This document shows positions 1 to 7,325 of a stretch of DNA of 64,000 nt, piece by piece. Source of the DNA: Reyranella aquatilis (lineage in GTDB: Bacteria > Pseudomonadota > Alphaproteobacteria > Reyranellales > Reyranellaceae); the NCBI RefSeq assembly GCF_020880995.1, contig NZ_JAJISD010000002.1:124001-188000 (forward strand), read 5' to 3'. The translations under genes were made by a program, and so were the position numbers. Under the pieces are notes generated by a model, which was not told the origin of the DNA, did no database searches, and worked only from the letters and a program-made list of their open reading frames with translations. The first letter of the stretch is position 1. Each line of letters starts with the position of its first letter.

Positions 1-3
1 TGA

Positions 4-1425
4 CTAAGGGCGGCGTTCGCTGGAGAGAGGCGGTGCCACCTCCTCCAGCGACTTGCCCTCCGCGGCGACGCCCAGCTTCAGCGTCACCAGTGCCGCCGCG
101 ATCATCAGCCCCGCGCCCAGCATGTATCCCCACAGGATTTCGCCCGAGCTGCCGCCGGCGATCAGCACGCCGAACAGCCACGGTCCGCCGACGCCGCCGA
201 ACAAGGTGCCGAAGGCGTAGAACAAGGCGATGGTGAGGGCCCGGATTTCCAGCGGAAAGCACTCGCCGACCGTGAGATAGGCAGCACTTGCCGCCGCTGA
301 GGCGAAGAAGAAGACGACGCTCCACAGGGCCGTCTGCGTCGTCGCGTCGAGATGTCCGGCATGGAACATCCAGCCCGTCACCGCCAGCAGCACGCCCGAG
401 ATCGCGTAGGTGGCGGTGATCATCTGCCGCCGGCCCAGCGTGTCGAACAGCGGCCCCAGCAGCAGAGGGCCCAGGAAATTGCCGATCGCGAAAGGCAGGA
501 TGTAGAGGCCGACCTTGTCGGCCGGCACGTTATAGAACTTGGTGAGGATCAGCGCGTAGGTAAAGAAGATCGCATTGTAGACGAAGGCCTGCGACGCCAT
601 CAGCACGACGCCCAGCGTGGTGCGGCCGCGATAGTGCTTCAGCAGCGTCTGCGCGACCGAGAACATCGTCGTCCTGTGCGGGTCGCCGAGTTCCAGCGTC
701 TTCGTCACCGGCTCGAGCGTCCGGCCGGTATCGGCCGCCACTCGCGCCTCGATCTCCTCGACCACGTCCTCGGCCTCGCGCGGCTTGCCGTGGATCATCA
801 GCCAGCGCGGGCTCTCCGGCAGGAAGCGCCGCAGGAAGAGGATCACGAGCCCAAGCACCGCGCCGCTGGCGAAAGCCAGCCGCCAGCCCATGTCCGGGTC
901 GAGCACGTTTGGATCGAGCAGCCAGACCGAGAGCAGCGCCCCGCCGGCGGCACCGATCCAGAAACTGCCGTTGATGGCGAGGTCGATGCGGCCGCGCAGG
1001 CGGGCCGGGATCAGTTCCTGGATCGCGGAGTTGATCGCGGAGTATTCGCCGCCGATGCCCGCGCCCGTGAGGAAGCGAAAGAACAGGAAACTGTAGAAGT
1101 CCCACGAGAAAGCCGTCGCCGCCGTCGCGACGAGATAGACTCCCAGCGTCACATTGAAGAGCCTCTTGCGCCCCAGTCGATCGGTGAGATGGCCGAAGAA
1201 CAGCGAGCCCAGCACGGCGCCCGCGAGATAGGCGCTGCCGGTCAGACCCACCTGTTCCGCCGTGAGCTGCAGGCGCGGGCTCGTCTGCAGGGCGGCGGCC
1301 ACCGAGCCGGCCAGAGTGACTTCCAGCCCATCGAGGATCCAGGTGATGCCCAGTGCGACCACGACGAGCCGGTGGAAGCGGCTCCAGGGCAGGCGGTCGA
1401 GACGGGCGGGGACATCGGTCTGCAC
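4..1425 (-). CDS. MFS transporter, sugar/metabolite porter type
   Basis: A 473-aa integral membrane protein with the layout of a 12-helix major facilitator. Helix 1 carries an acidic residue in ILDGLEV (about residue 32). The loop between helices 2 and 3 carries the MFS signature GHLTDRLGRKR (78-88), and its second-half counterpart is FDTLGRR. The segments RFLTGAGIGGEYSAI and LPESPRWLM are typical of the sugar-porter and metabolite:H+ symporter branches. It should be an inner-membrane secondary transporter; the substrate cannot be read from the sequence. The start is a GTG with no clear ribosome-binding site. The gene is divergent from the Fsr-like gene, with 118 bp between the starts. Confidence 0.88.
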   Translation of the reverse strand: MQTDVPARLDRLPWSRFHRLVVVALGITWILDGLEVTLAGSVAAALQTSPRLQLTAEQVGLTGSAYLAGAVLGSLFFGHLTDRLGRKRLFNVTLGVYLVATAATAFSWDFYSFLFFRFLTGAGIGGEYSAINSAIQELIPARLRGRIDLAINGSFWIGAAGGALLSVWLLDPNVLDPDMGWRLAFASGAVLGLVILFLRRFLPESPRWLMIHGKPREAEDVVEEIEARVAADTGRTLEPVTKTLELGDPHRTTMFSVAQTLLKHYRGRTTLGVVLMASQAFVYNAIFFTYALILTKFYNVPADKVGLYILPFAIGNFLGPLLLGPLFDTLGRRQMITATYAISGVLLAVTGWMFHAGHLDATTQTALWSVVFFFASAAASAAYLTVGECFPLEIRALTIALFYAFGTLFGGVGGPWLFGVLIAGGSSGEILWGYMLGAGLMIAAALVTLKLGVAAEGKSLEEVAPPLSSERRP

Positions 1426-1543
1426 AGCCGGTGCAACGCGGCGCGCGGAGGAAGGTTCAAAACAACGATGCCTCGCACCGCCGCAAGGCTGGGTTGCCGA
1501 CCCGCCGGTGGCGAGCGGAAAGCGCGGGGCCTAGAGTGAGGGG

Positions 1544-2806
1544 ATGACCGACAACACGATGGCAGCCGGCACCGCACCGGTTTCTGCCCCTACGGCGCCC
1601 TCCCTCACGGCTGCCGCCGACAGCACCACCTTCGCCGTCATTCTTTCCTTGAGTTTCTGCCATCTTCTCAACGACATGATGCAGTCGCTGGTGCCGGCGC
1701 TGTATCCGATTCTCAAGCATTCATACGCGCTGTCGTTCGGCCAGATCGGCTTCATCACCCTGGCCTTTCAATGCACGGCGTCGATGCTGCAGCCGGTCGT
1801 CGGCATGTACACCGACAAGAAGCCACAGCCCTATTCCCTGATGGTCGGCATGGGCTTCACCCTGGTCGGCCTCCTGCTCATGTCGCAGGCGAACTCCTAT
1901 CCGTTGATCCTGTTCGCTGCCGCACTGATCGGTATGGGATCCTCGGTGTTTCATCCCGAGGCCTCCCGGGTCGCGCGCATGGCGGCTGGCGGCCGCTACG
2001 GCCTTGCCCAGTCGCTGTTCCAGGTCGGCGGCAACATGGGCTCCGCCGCGGGTCCGCTGCTCGCCGCCTTCATCGTGGTGCCTGCCGGTCAGCAGAGCAT
2101 CGTCTGGTTCTCGGCGGCCGCGCTGGTCGCGATGATCGTGCTGTTCCAGGTCGGCCACTGGTACAAGGCGCGCCGCGCCATCCAGAAGCCGGCCGCCCGC
2201 AAGGCTTCCACGACCGGAAGCGTCGTGACGCTGTCGAAGCGTCGCGTCGGCGTGGCCGTCGCGATCCTGGTGGCCCTGCTCTTCTCGAAGAACGTCTACA
2301 GCGCCAGCCTCGGCTCCTACTTCACCTTCTATCTGATCCAGAAGTTCGGCATGGAGGTGCAGACCGCGCAGCTCTACCTGTTCGCCTTCCTGGTCGGCAT
2401 CGTGGTGGGCACGATCCTGGGTGGCCTGGTGGGCGACAAGGTCGGGCGCATCCCGGTCATGTGGTTCTCCATCCTGGGCGCCCTGCCCTTCGCGCTGATG
2501 CTGCCCTACGCCAACCTGTTCTGGACGGGCGTGCTGGCGGTCGCCGTGGCGATCATCATGGCTTCGGCCTTCTCGGCCATCCTGGTTTATGCGCAGGAAC
2601 TCCTGCCCGGCCGGGTCGGCCTGGTCGCCGGCATGTTCTTCGGTGTCTCTTTCGGCCTGGGCGGCCTCGGCGCCGCCGCGCTCGGAGAGATCGCCGATCA
2701 TGCCGGCATCGAGGCCGTCTACAAGGTGACGCCGTTCCTGCTCCTGCTCGGTCTCCTCACGGCCTTCCTGCCGAAGCACCCGAGCACGCCGAAGCTTCCC
2801 GCCTGA
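1544..2806 (+). CDS. fsr: MFS exporter, fosmidomycin-resistance (Fsr) family
   Basis: A 420-aa, 12-helix MFS protein. Stretches diagnostic of the Fsr family are FCHLLNDMMQSLVPALYPIL near the N-terminus, GMYTDKKPQPYS, and FHPEASRVARMAAGGRYGLA followed by FQVGGNMGSAAGPL. Known Fsr proteins export fosmidomycin and related compounds, but many chromosomal homologues have no proven substrate. The ATG follows GAGTGAGGGG. The gene ends directly against the convergent beta-lactamase gene, stop codon to stop codon with no intervening base, so two drug-resistance-type genes sit tail to tail. Confidence 0.88.
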   Translation: MTDNTMAAGTAPVSAPTAPSLTAAADSTTFAVILSLSFCHLLNDMMQSLVPALYPILKHSYALSFGQIGFITLAFQCTASMLQPVVGMYTDKKPQPYSLMVGMGFTLVGLLLMSQANSYPLILFAAALIGMGSSVFHPEASRVARMAAGGRYGLAQSLFQVGGNMGSAAGPLLAAFIVVPAGQQSIVWFSAAALVAMIVLFQVGHWYKARRAIQKPAARKASTTGSVVTLSKRRVGVAVAILVALLFSKNVYSASLGSYFTFYLIQKFGMEVQTAQLYLFAFLVGIVVGTILGGLVGDKVGRIPVMWFSILGALPFALMLPYANLFWTGVLAVAVAIIMASAFSAILVYAQELLPGRVGLVAGMFFGVSFGLGGLGAAALGEIADHAGIEAVYKVTPFLLLLGLLTAFLPKHPSTPKLPA

Positions 2807-3685
2807 TCAACCCATGCCGGCCGTCACGATACGGCCGGCCTCGGCGATCACAGCGCTGCGCGCCTCGTCGGAAATCGTCGAGCCCGTGTAGTAGACGGCA
2901 ATGAAGACCGGTGCGCGGCCGGGCGGCCAGGCCACGGCGATGTCGTTGGCGCTGCCGTTGCCGCCGGTGCCGGTTTTGTCGCCAAGTCGCCAGCCGGCAG
3001 GCACGCCGGCCTTCAAGCGCTTGTCGCCCGTCCGGTTCGCCAGCAGCCAACCGACCAGGCGCTCGCGGGACCCTGCCGAGAGGGCTTCGCCCGTCACGAG
3101 CTTCTGCATCGTGGCGATCATCGCCAGCGGCGAAGTCGTGTCGCGTGGATCGCCGGGGGTGCCTTCGTTGAGCTCCGTCTCGATCCGGTCGAGGCGCGTG
3201 ACGCTGTCGCCCAGCGCACGCACGAAGGCCGTCAGCCCCGCGGGGCCGCCGAAGCTCGCGAGCATCAGGTTGCCGGCCGTGTTGTCGCTCAGGGTCATCG
3301 CGGCGGCGCAGATCGCGTCGACGGTCATGCCGGCAGGTCCGGCGTGCTCCTTGGTGACAGGCGAGTAGGTCACCAGGTCGCTCGCGCCGAAGACGATGCG
3401 GCGATCGAGCTTTTCCTCGCCGCGGTCGACCCTGGCCAGCATCAGCGCCGCTGCCAGGAACTTGAAGGTGCTGCACATCGGGAAGCGCTCGTCGCCGCGA
3501 TGGGCCATGCGACGGCCGCTTGCCGTATCGAGCAGGGCGACACCGAGGCGGCCGCCGTTGCGCTTCTCGAGTTCTCGAAGCGCCGACACCGTGTCATCGG
3601 CGAAGGCCGGCAGGGACAGAAGCGGCGCAGCCAGCAGCGTGCGGCGGGCGATCGACAGCGACAGGGCATCCTCCTCGGTTGGCAC
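2807..3685 (-). CDS. bla: class A beta-lactamase
   Basis: A secreted serine beta-lactamase of up to 292 aa. All class A motifs are present in order: STFK (72-75, nucleophile Ser and Lys), SDN (133-135), ELN with the deacylation Glu (171) and KTG (237-239). Cysteine precedes the STFK motif, but the position that follows KTGT is Gly, so the KPC/SME-type disulphide is absent. The N-terminus ARRTLLAAPLLSLPAFA looks like a Tat signal. Start choice is uncertain. The GTG at 3685 has no ribosome-binding site, whereas a perfect AGGAGG (3675-3670) lies 5 nt before an in-frame CTG at 3664 that still leaves the whole signal peptide. The spectrum of activity cannot be inferred. Confidence 0.9.
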   Translation of the reverse strand: MPTEEDALSLSIARRTLLAAPLLSLPAFADDTVSALRELEKRNGGRLGVALLDTASGRRMAHRGDERFPMCSTFKFLAAALMLARVDRGEEKLDRRIVFGASDLVTYSPVTKEHAGPAGMTVDAICAAAMTLSDNTAGNLMLASFGGPAGLTAFVRALGDSVTRLDRIETELNEGTPGDPRDTTSPLAMIATMQKLVTGEALSAGSRERLVGWLLANRTGDKRLKAGVPAGWRLGDKTGTGGNGSANDIAVAWPPGRAPVFIAVYYTGSTISDEARSAVIAEAGRIVTAGMG

Positions 3686-3817
3686 CGCGGCGTGGATAAG
3701 AGCCGATTATGGCGGCACCCTGGCCTGTCGCTTGCTTACTCCTGCGTTAAAGTGGTGACCGGACTAGCCGAAAAGTCGCGGCCCGCCGCCACGCTGCGGC
3801 ACAACCCAGGAGACAGA

Positions 3818-4303
3818 ATGGTTCTCGGAATGTCCATCGCGACCTTCACCGTCGTGCACGTCGTCATCAGCCTGATCGCCATCGCGGCGGGCGCCGTCGC
3901 GTGTGCGCGCATGCTCGCAGGTCGGACACTTGACGCATGGAACTCGATGTTCCTGTTGTTCACGGTACTGACGACGCTGACCGGCTTCCTGTTCCCCATC
4001 ACCGCCTTCACGCCGGCAATCGGCGTGGGAATCGTTTCCTCCGTGGCGCTCGCGATCGCCCTGCTCGCGCTCTACGCCGGCCGTCTCGCCGGCCCCTGGC
4101 GCTGGGTCTACGTCGCCAGTGCCCTGTTCGCCTTCTACCTGAACGTATTCGTGCTGGTGGTGCAGTCCTTCCAGAAGATCGCCTTCCTGAACAAATTCGC
4201 CCCGACCGGCTCCGAGCCGCCTTTCGCAGTCGTGCAGGGCATCGTACTGCTGGGCTTCATCCTGTTGGGCTTCCTGGCGCTGAGGCGCTTTCGCCCGGCC
4301 TAG
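3818..4303 (+). CDS. small four-helix membrane protein, unknown function
   Basis: A 161-aa protein made almost entirely of four predicted transmembrane helices, with a charged ARTL-type loop after helix 1 and a short basic tail (RRFRPA). The start is the ATG after CCAGGAGACAGA, a good ribosome-binding site; the reading frame is open further upstream but those parts look non-coding. The gene lies 28 bp before the SDR gene on the same strand and may be cotranscribed with it. I recognise no catalytic motif and assign no function. It resembles the unnamed small inner-membrane proteins that are common in alphaproteobacteria. Confidence 0.8.
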   Translation: MVLGMSIATFTVVHVVISLIAIAAGAVACARMLAGRTLDAWNSMFLLFTVLTTLTGFLFPITAFTPAIGVGIVSSVALAIALLALYAGRLAGPWRWVYVASALFAFYLNVFVLVVQSFQKIAFLNKFAPTGSEPPFAVVQGIVLLGFILLGFLALRRFRPA

Positions 4304-4331
4304 AAGAAGATGAAGACGGAGGGGAAACGAC

Positions 4332-5306
4332 ATGAAGGATTTCGCGGGCAGGATCGCCGTCATAACCGGTGGCGGCACGGGCATGGGGCGGGAGCTGGCG
4401 CGCCAGCTCGCGGCCGAGGGCTGCAACATCGCGCTGGGCGACGTGTCGGGGGGCGCCATGGCCGAAACCAAGCGCCTTTGCGAGGCGGCCGGCCTGCAAC
4501 AGGGGCAGCGCGTCACGACGCACATCGCCGACGTGGCCGACGAGCCGCAGGTCGTACGCTTCCGCGACGAAGTGGCAGAGCAGCAGGAGAGCGACCACAT
4601 CAACCTGCTGTTCAACAATGCCGGGATCGGCGGCGGCGGCAGCTTCCTCGTCAACGAGCGCGACGAATGGGAACGCACCTTCAACATCTGCTGGGGCGGC
4701 GTCTACCTCTGCACCCGCGCCTTCATGCCGATGCTGCGCCGGGCCGATGCCGGCCACATCGTCAATACCTCGAGCGTGAACGGCTTCTGGGCCTATATCG
4801 CGCCGAACATCCCGCAGACGGCCTATGCCGCCGCCAAGTTCGCCGTGAAGGGGTTCACGGAGGCGCTGGTCACGGACCTGCGCATCAACGCCCCGCACAT
4901 CAAGTGCTCGGTGGTGATGCCGGGCCATATCGGCACGTCGATCATCGCCAACTCCCGCAAGCTGCAGAGCGGCAACCAGTCCGACGAGATCACGGCGCAC
5001 GAGGTCGGGCTGGCGCGAGCCCGCATCTCCTCCATGGGAGTCGACGCGACCAAGCTCTCGGACGACGATGTCCGCAAGATGATCGCCGAGCGGGCGCGGC
5101 GCTTCCTCGAGGATGCGCCGACGACGGCGGCGGAGGCCGCGACCATCATCCTCGACGGCGTGCGCAAGGAGCGCTGGCGCATCCTGGTGGGCCGAGACGC
5201 CGAGCGGATCGACAGCCTCGTTCGCGCGACGCCCGAGCAGGCCTATGAGACGGAGTTCTTCGAGGCCTTCGCGAAGGAGACCGGTTGGGTCGTCGGCGGG
5301 CGCTGA
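4332..5306 (+). CDS. short-chain dehydrogenase/reductase (SDR)
   Basis: A 324-aa classical SDR oxidoreductase, longer than the usual 250 aa because of a C-terminal extension of about 70 residues. The Rossmann dinucleotide motif TGGGTGMG starts at residue 12. NNAG lies at 95-98, the catalytic Ser is in NTSSVN (147/148), and the YxxxK pair is Tyr165/Lys169 in YAAAK. It should oxidise or reduce an alcohol or ketone with NAD(P)(H); the substrate is unknown. The ATG follows GGAGGGGAAACGAC, an excellent ribosome-binding site. It is convergent with the ClpP-like gene (30 bp between stops). Confidence 0.9.
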   Translation: MKDFAGRIAVITGGGTGMGRELARQLAAEGCNIALGDVSGGAMAETKRLCEAAGLQQGQRVTTHIADVADEPQVVRFRDEVAEQQESDHINLLFNNAGIGGGGSFLVNERDEWERTFNICWGGVYLCTRAFMPMLRRADAGHIVNTSSVNGFWAYIAPNIPQTAYAAAKFAVKGFTEALVTDLRINAPHIKCSVVMPGHIGTSIIANSRKLQSGNQSDEITAHEVGLARARISSMGVDATKLSDDDVRKMIAERARRFLEDAPTTAAEAATIILDGVRKERWRILVGRDAERIDSLVRATPEQAYETEFFEAFAKETGWVVGGR

Positions 5307-5336
5307 CCCACCGGGCCATCGCTCCGCCCGATCGCA

Positions 5337-6641
5337 TTATGGTTTGGTGACGTCCGGGCGATCGGGCACGCGCCCCGAGCTGAGCGGCGACGCCTCCGGC
5401 TCTCCGCCCTCGCGCGGCTCGAGGCTGAAGAGGTCGCGGCCGATCGATGCCGGGCGCTGATTGGCGACGTCGCGGCGATCGTACAGGAAGAGCCGCCGAG
5501 CATTGGCGGGCGGCAGGCGCGCCGCATCGGCGAGGCTGCGGGGCCCCTGCAGCACGACGTCGTAGCGGTCGGGATCGGTCGGCGACAGGCTGACATAGCA
5601 GGCGGCGCGATAGCGCCCGCCCTGGTTGACGGCCACTTCGAACGTCGGCCCGACGATCTCGGGAAGCGCGACGCCGGCCGCCCGCAGGTCGTCATAGAGC
5701 TTGTCGACCTCCTCCCGGGTCCGCATGACCGACCATGTGGCAAGTTGATCGGCGAGCCGTCCCTTGGCCTTGGCGGCGTTCAGGCCATCCTGCACGCGCT
5801 CGAGCATGTACTGGCGAACCTGCGGGCCCGCGATCGGTCCGACGATCATGGACGACACCGGCACCGGCGCAGGCAGCGAGTTGTTGCAGAGGTTCGCCGC
5901 CTGATGGGACATCGGCAGCGCCGGACGCTCGAGACCGATGGGGCAGAGATTGAGTTCGAGGAATTCCCCGATCGTTTCGAGATACTGGTACTCCTCGATC
6001 GGGCGCGCCATCAGGTTGGCCACGAAAGTCGGCGGCAGCCCCAAGTCGGCGGCATAACGGATCAGCATCGCCGCACCGCCGCGCGCATCGGCGAAGCCCT
6101 GCAGCCGGCTCGCCACCGGATCCTCGTGCGTCTGTTCCCGCAGGTCGCTCCGGTCGAGGAAGAAATTGTGGAAGGCGACCTTGCCACCCACTTCCACATT
6201 GCAGTCGTGCGGATAGGAGGCGGCGGCGCGGACCGCGTTGCCGCCCAGCAGGGCCAGGGCGCAGGCCGACAGGCAGAGGTCCTGCTTGCGGACGACCGCG
6301 ACAACCCGGTAGCTCTTGAGCAGTTGGCCGATCTTGATGCCCTCGGGAAGGCTGCCGCCGAGGCTGCTGAGTTCGATCGTCGCCAGCGGAGCGTTTGCCT
6401 TCGCCGGAGTGGATGCCTGCAGCCTGACAAGGATGTCGCGAAGCCTCTCGGCATCGCCCGTCTCGATCATGCCAGTGAGACGAAGCGTGGGAGGCTCGGT
6501 CCCCTGCGCCCGGGCATAAGAACCGGTCGGCGCGCCGGCCGGCGGGACGGATTTGATGGTGGCGGCAGACGCTTCGGCAGGAATCGCGATCGATGCGATC
6601 CAACAGGCGCCCAGCACCACGAATGCCGCAAGCTTCCACAT
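5337..6641 (-). CDS. secreted ClpP/crotonase-fold protein (COG3904-like)
   Basis: A 434-aa protein with an N-terminal signal peptide (MWKLAAFVVLGACWIASIAI, then PAEASA). Residues 52-230 resemble the periplasmic ClpP-like group COG3904. A strand-loop segment reads LSSLGGSLPEGIKIGQLLK (91-109). Then comes CLSACALALLGG with a candidate nucleophile Ser125 flanked by Cys123 and Cys127, and a candidate His158 in VAFHNF. This suggests an exported serine peptidase or an inactive relative. The C-terminal half (about 260-434) shows no motif I know. The start at 6641 was chosen because it begins the signal peptide; the frame is open 34 codons further. Function unproven. Confidence 0.75.
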   Translation of the reverse strand: MWKLAAFVVLGACWIASIAIPAEASAATIKSVPPAGAPTGSYARAQGTEPPTLRLTGMIETGDAERLRDILVRLQASTPAKANAPLATIELSSLGGSLPEGIKIGQLLKSYRVVAVVRKQDLCLSACALALLGGNAVRAAASYPHDCNVEVGGKVAFHNFFLDRSDLREQTHEDPVASRLQGFADARGGAAMLIRYAADLGLPPTFVANLMARPIEEYQYLETIGEFLELNLCPIGLERPALPMSHQAANLCNNSLPAPVPVSSMIVGPIAGPQVRQYMLERVQDGLNAAKAKGRLADQLATWSVMRTREEVDKLYDDLRAAGVALPEIVGPTFEVAVNQGGRYRAACYVSLSPTDPDRYDVVLQGPRSLADAARLPPANARRLFLYDRRDVANQRPASIGRDLFSLEPREGGEPEASPLSSGRVPDRPDVTKP

Positions 6642-6976
6642 ACTCGTCTCGCTATCGCGATGCCGACTCACCGTCGAGCATCCAAATGCATTGTTCGCGC
6701 CACTGTGAACTATAGTGAGCAGGCCGCATAAATTTGATGACAATTAATCAATTCAAATCGTGAAATCGGACCGCAGCCGGTTCCCGAACGCACTGCCAAA
6801 AAACGAATCAGGGCATCCCGGGTTCCATGAAAAAGCCACAGTTACGACAAGGGCCCCGATCACCGGCATAACCGGCAATCAAGGCCCTCACGCGATAGCA
6901 TCCCGTCCGTCAACCGGCGAGCGCACAAAGGTTTCGATCGTTTCCCGTCGGCCGTGTGGTCGGGCCGACGACGGGA
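6642..6976. other. 335-bp intergenic region upstream of the ClpP-like gene
   Basis: No convincing gene is seen here. Around 6725-6760 the sequence is markedly AT-rich for this genome and is a plausible promoter region for the minus-strand ClpP-like gene. Close to the end of the cold-shock gene there is an imperfect hairpin (listed separately). No riboswitch-like structure was recognised by eye. Confidence 0.5.
6945..6975 (-). terminator. possible hairpin after cold-shock gene
   Basis: CCCGTCGGCC at 6944-6953 can pair with GGCCGAC(GAC)GGG at 6963-6975 apart from a 3-nt bulge. It lies immediately downstream of the cold-shock gene in its direction of transcription. There is no U-tract after the stem, so factor-independent termination is doubtful. 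Confidence 0.3.
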
Positions 6977-7177
6977 TCAAGCCTTGAGATTGACCGCCGC
7001 TTCCTTGCCGCGCTCGACCTGGACCTCGTACGTGACCTTCTGGCCTTCATTCAGGCCATTGAGGCCAGCGCGCTCGACGGCGCTGATGTGTACGAAGACG
7101 TCCTTTCCGCCCGAGTCGGGCTGGATGAAGCCGTATCCTTTGGTGGCGTTGAACCACTTGACGGTACCTGAAGCCAT
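6977..7177 (-). CDS. cold-shock domain protein (CspA family)
   Basis: A 66-aa protein, the standard length of a single cold-shock domain. It carries the nucleic-acid binding motifs RNP1 (KGYGFIQ) and RNP2 (VFVHISAV) and begins [16 protein letters not shown], as CspA-type proteins do. It should bind single-stranded RNA or DNA and act as an RNA chaperone in the cytoplasm. The ATG at 7177 is preceded by AAAGGATACGAAA; upstream codons of the open frame are not coding-like. The 148 bp before it, back to the 740-aa gene, presumably hold its promoter and a 5' leader, which in CspA homologues often controls expression. Confidence 0.95.
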   Translation of the reverse strand: MASGTVKWFNATKGYGFIQPDSGGKDVFVHISAVERAGLNGLNEGQKVTYEVQVERGKEAAVNLKA

Positions 7178-7325
7178 TTTCGTATCCTTTATTTCCGGCG
7201 CGAGAGAACCGTGCCTTCCGAACGATAGCAAGATTCCGCCCCCTCTGACCATCGCCCGTCCAACGCCCGAAAACGGACCATAAAATAGTCACGATGAGGC
7301 GGGCCACAGCCCAGGGTCAGCGTAC

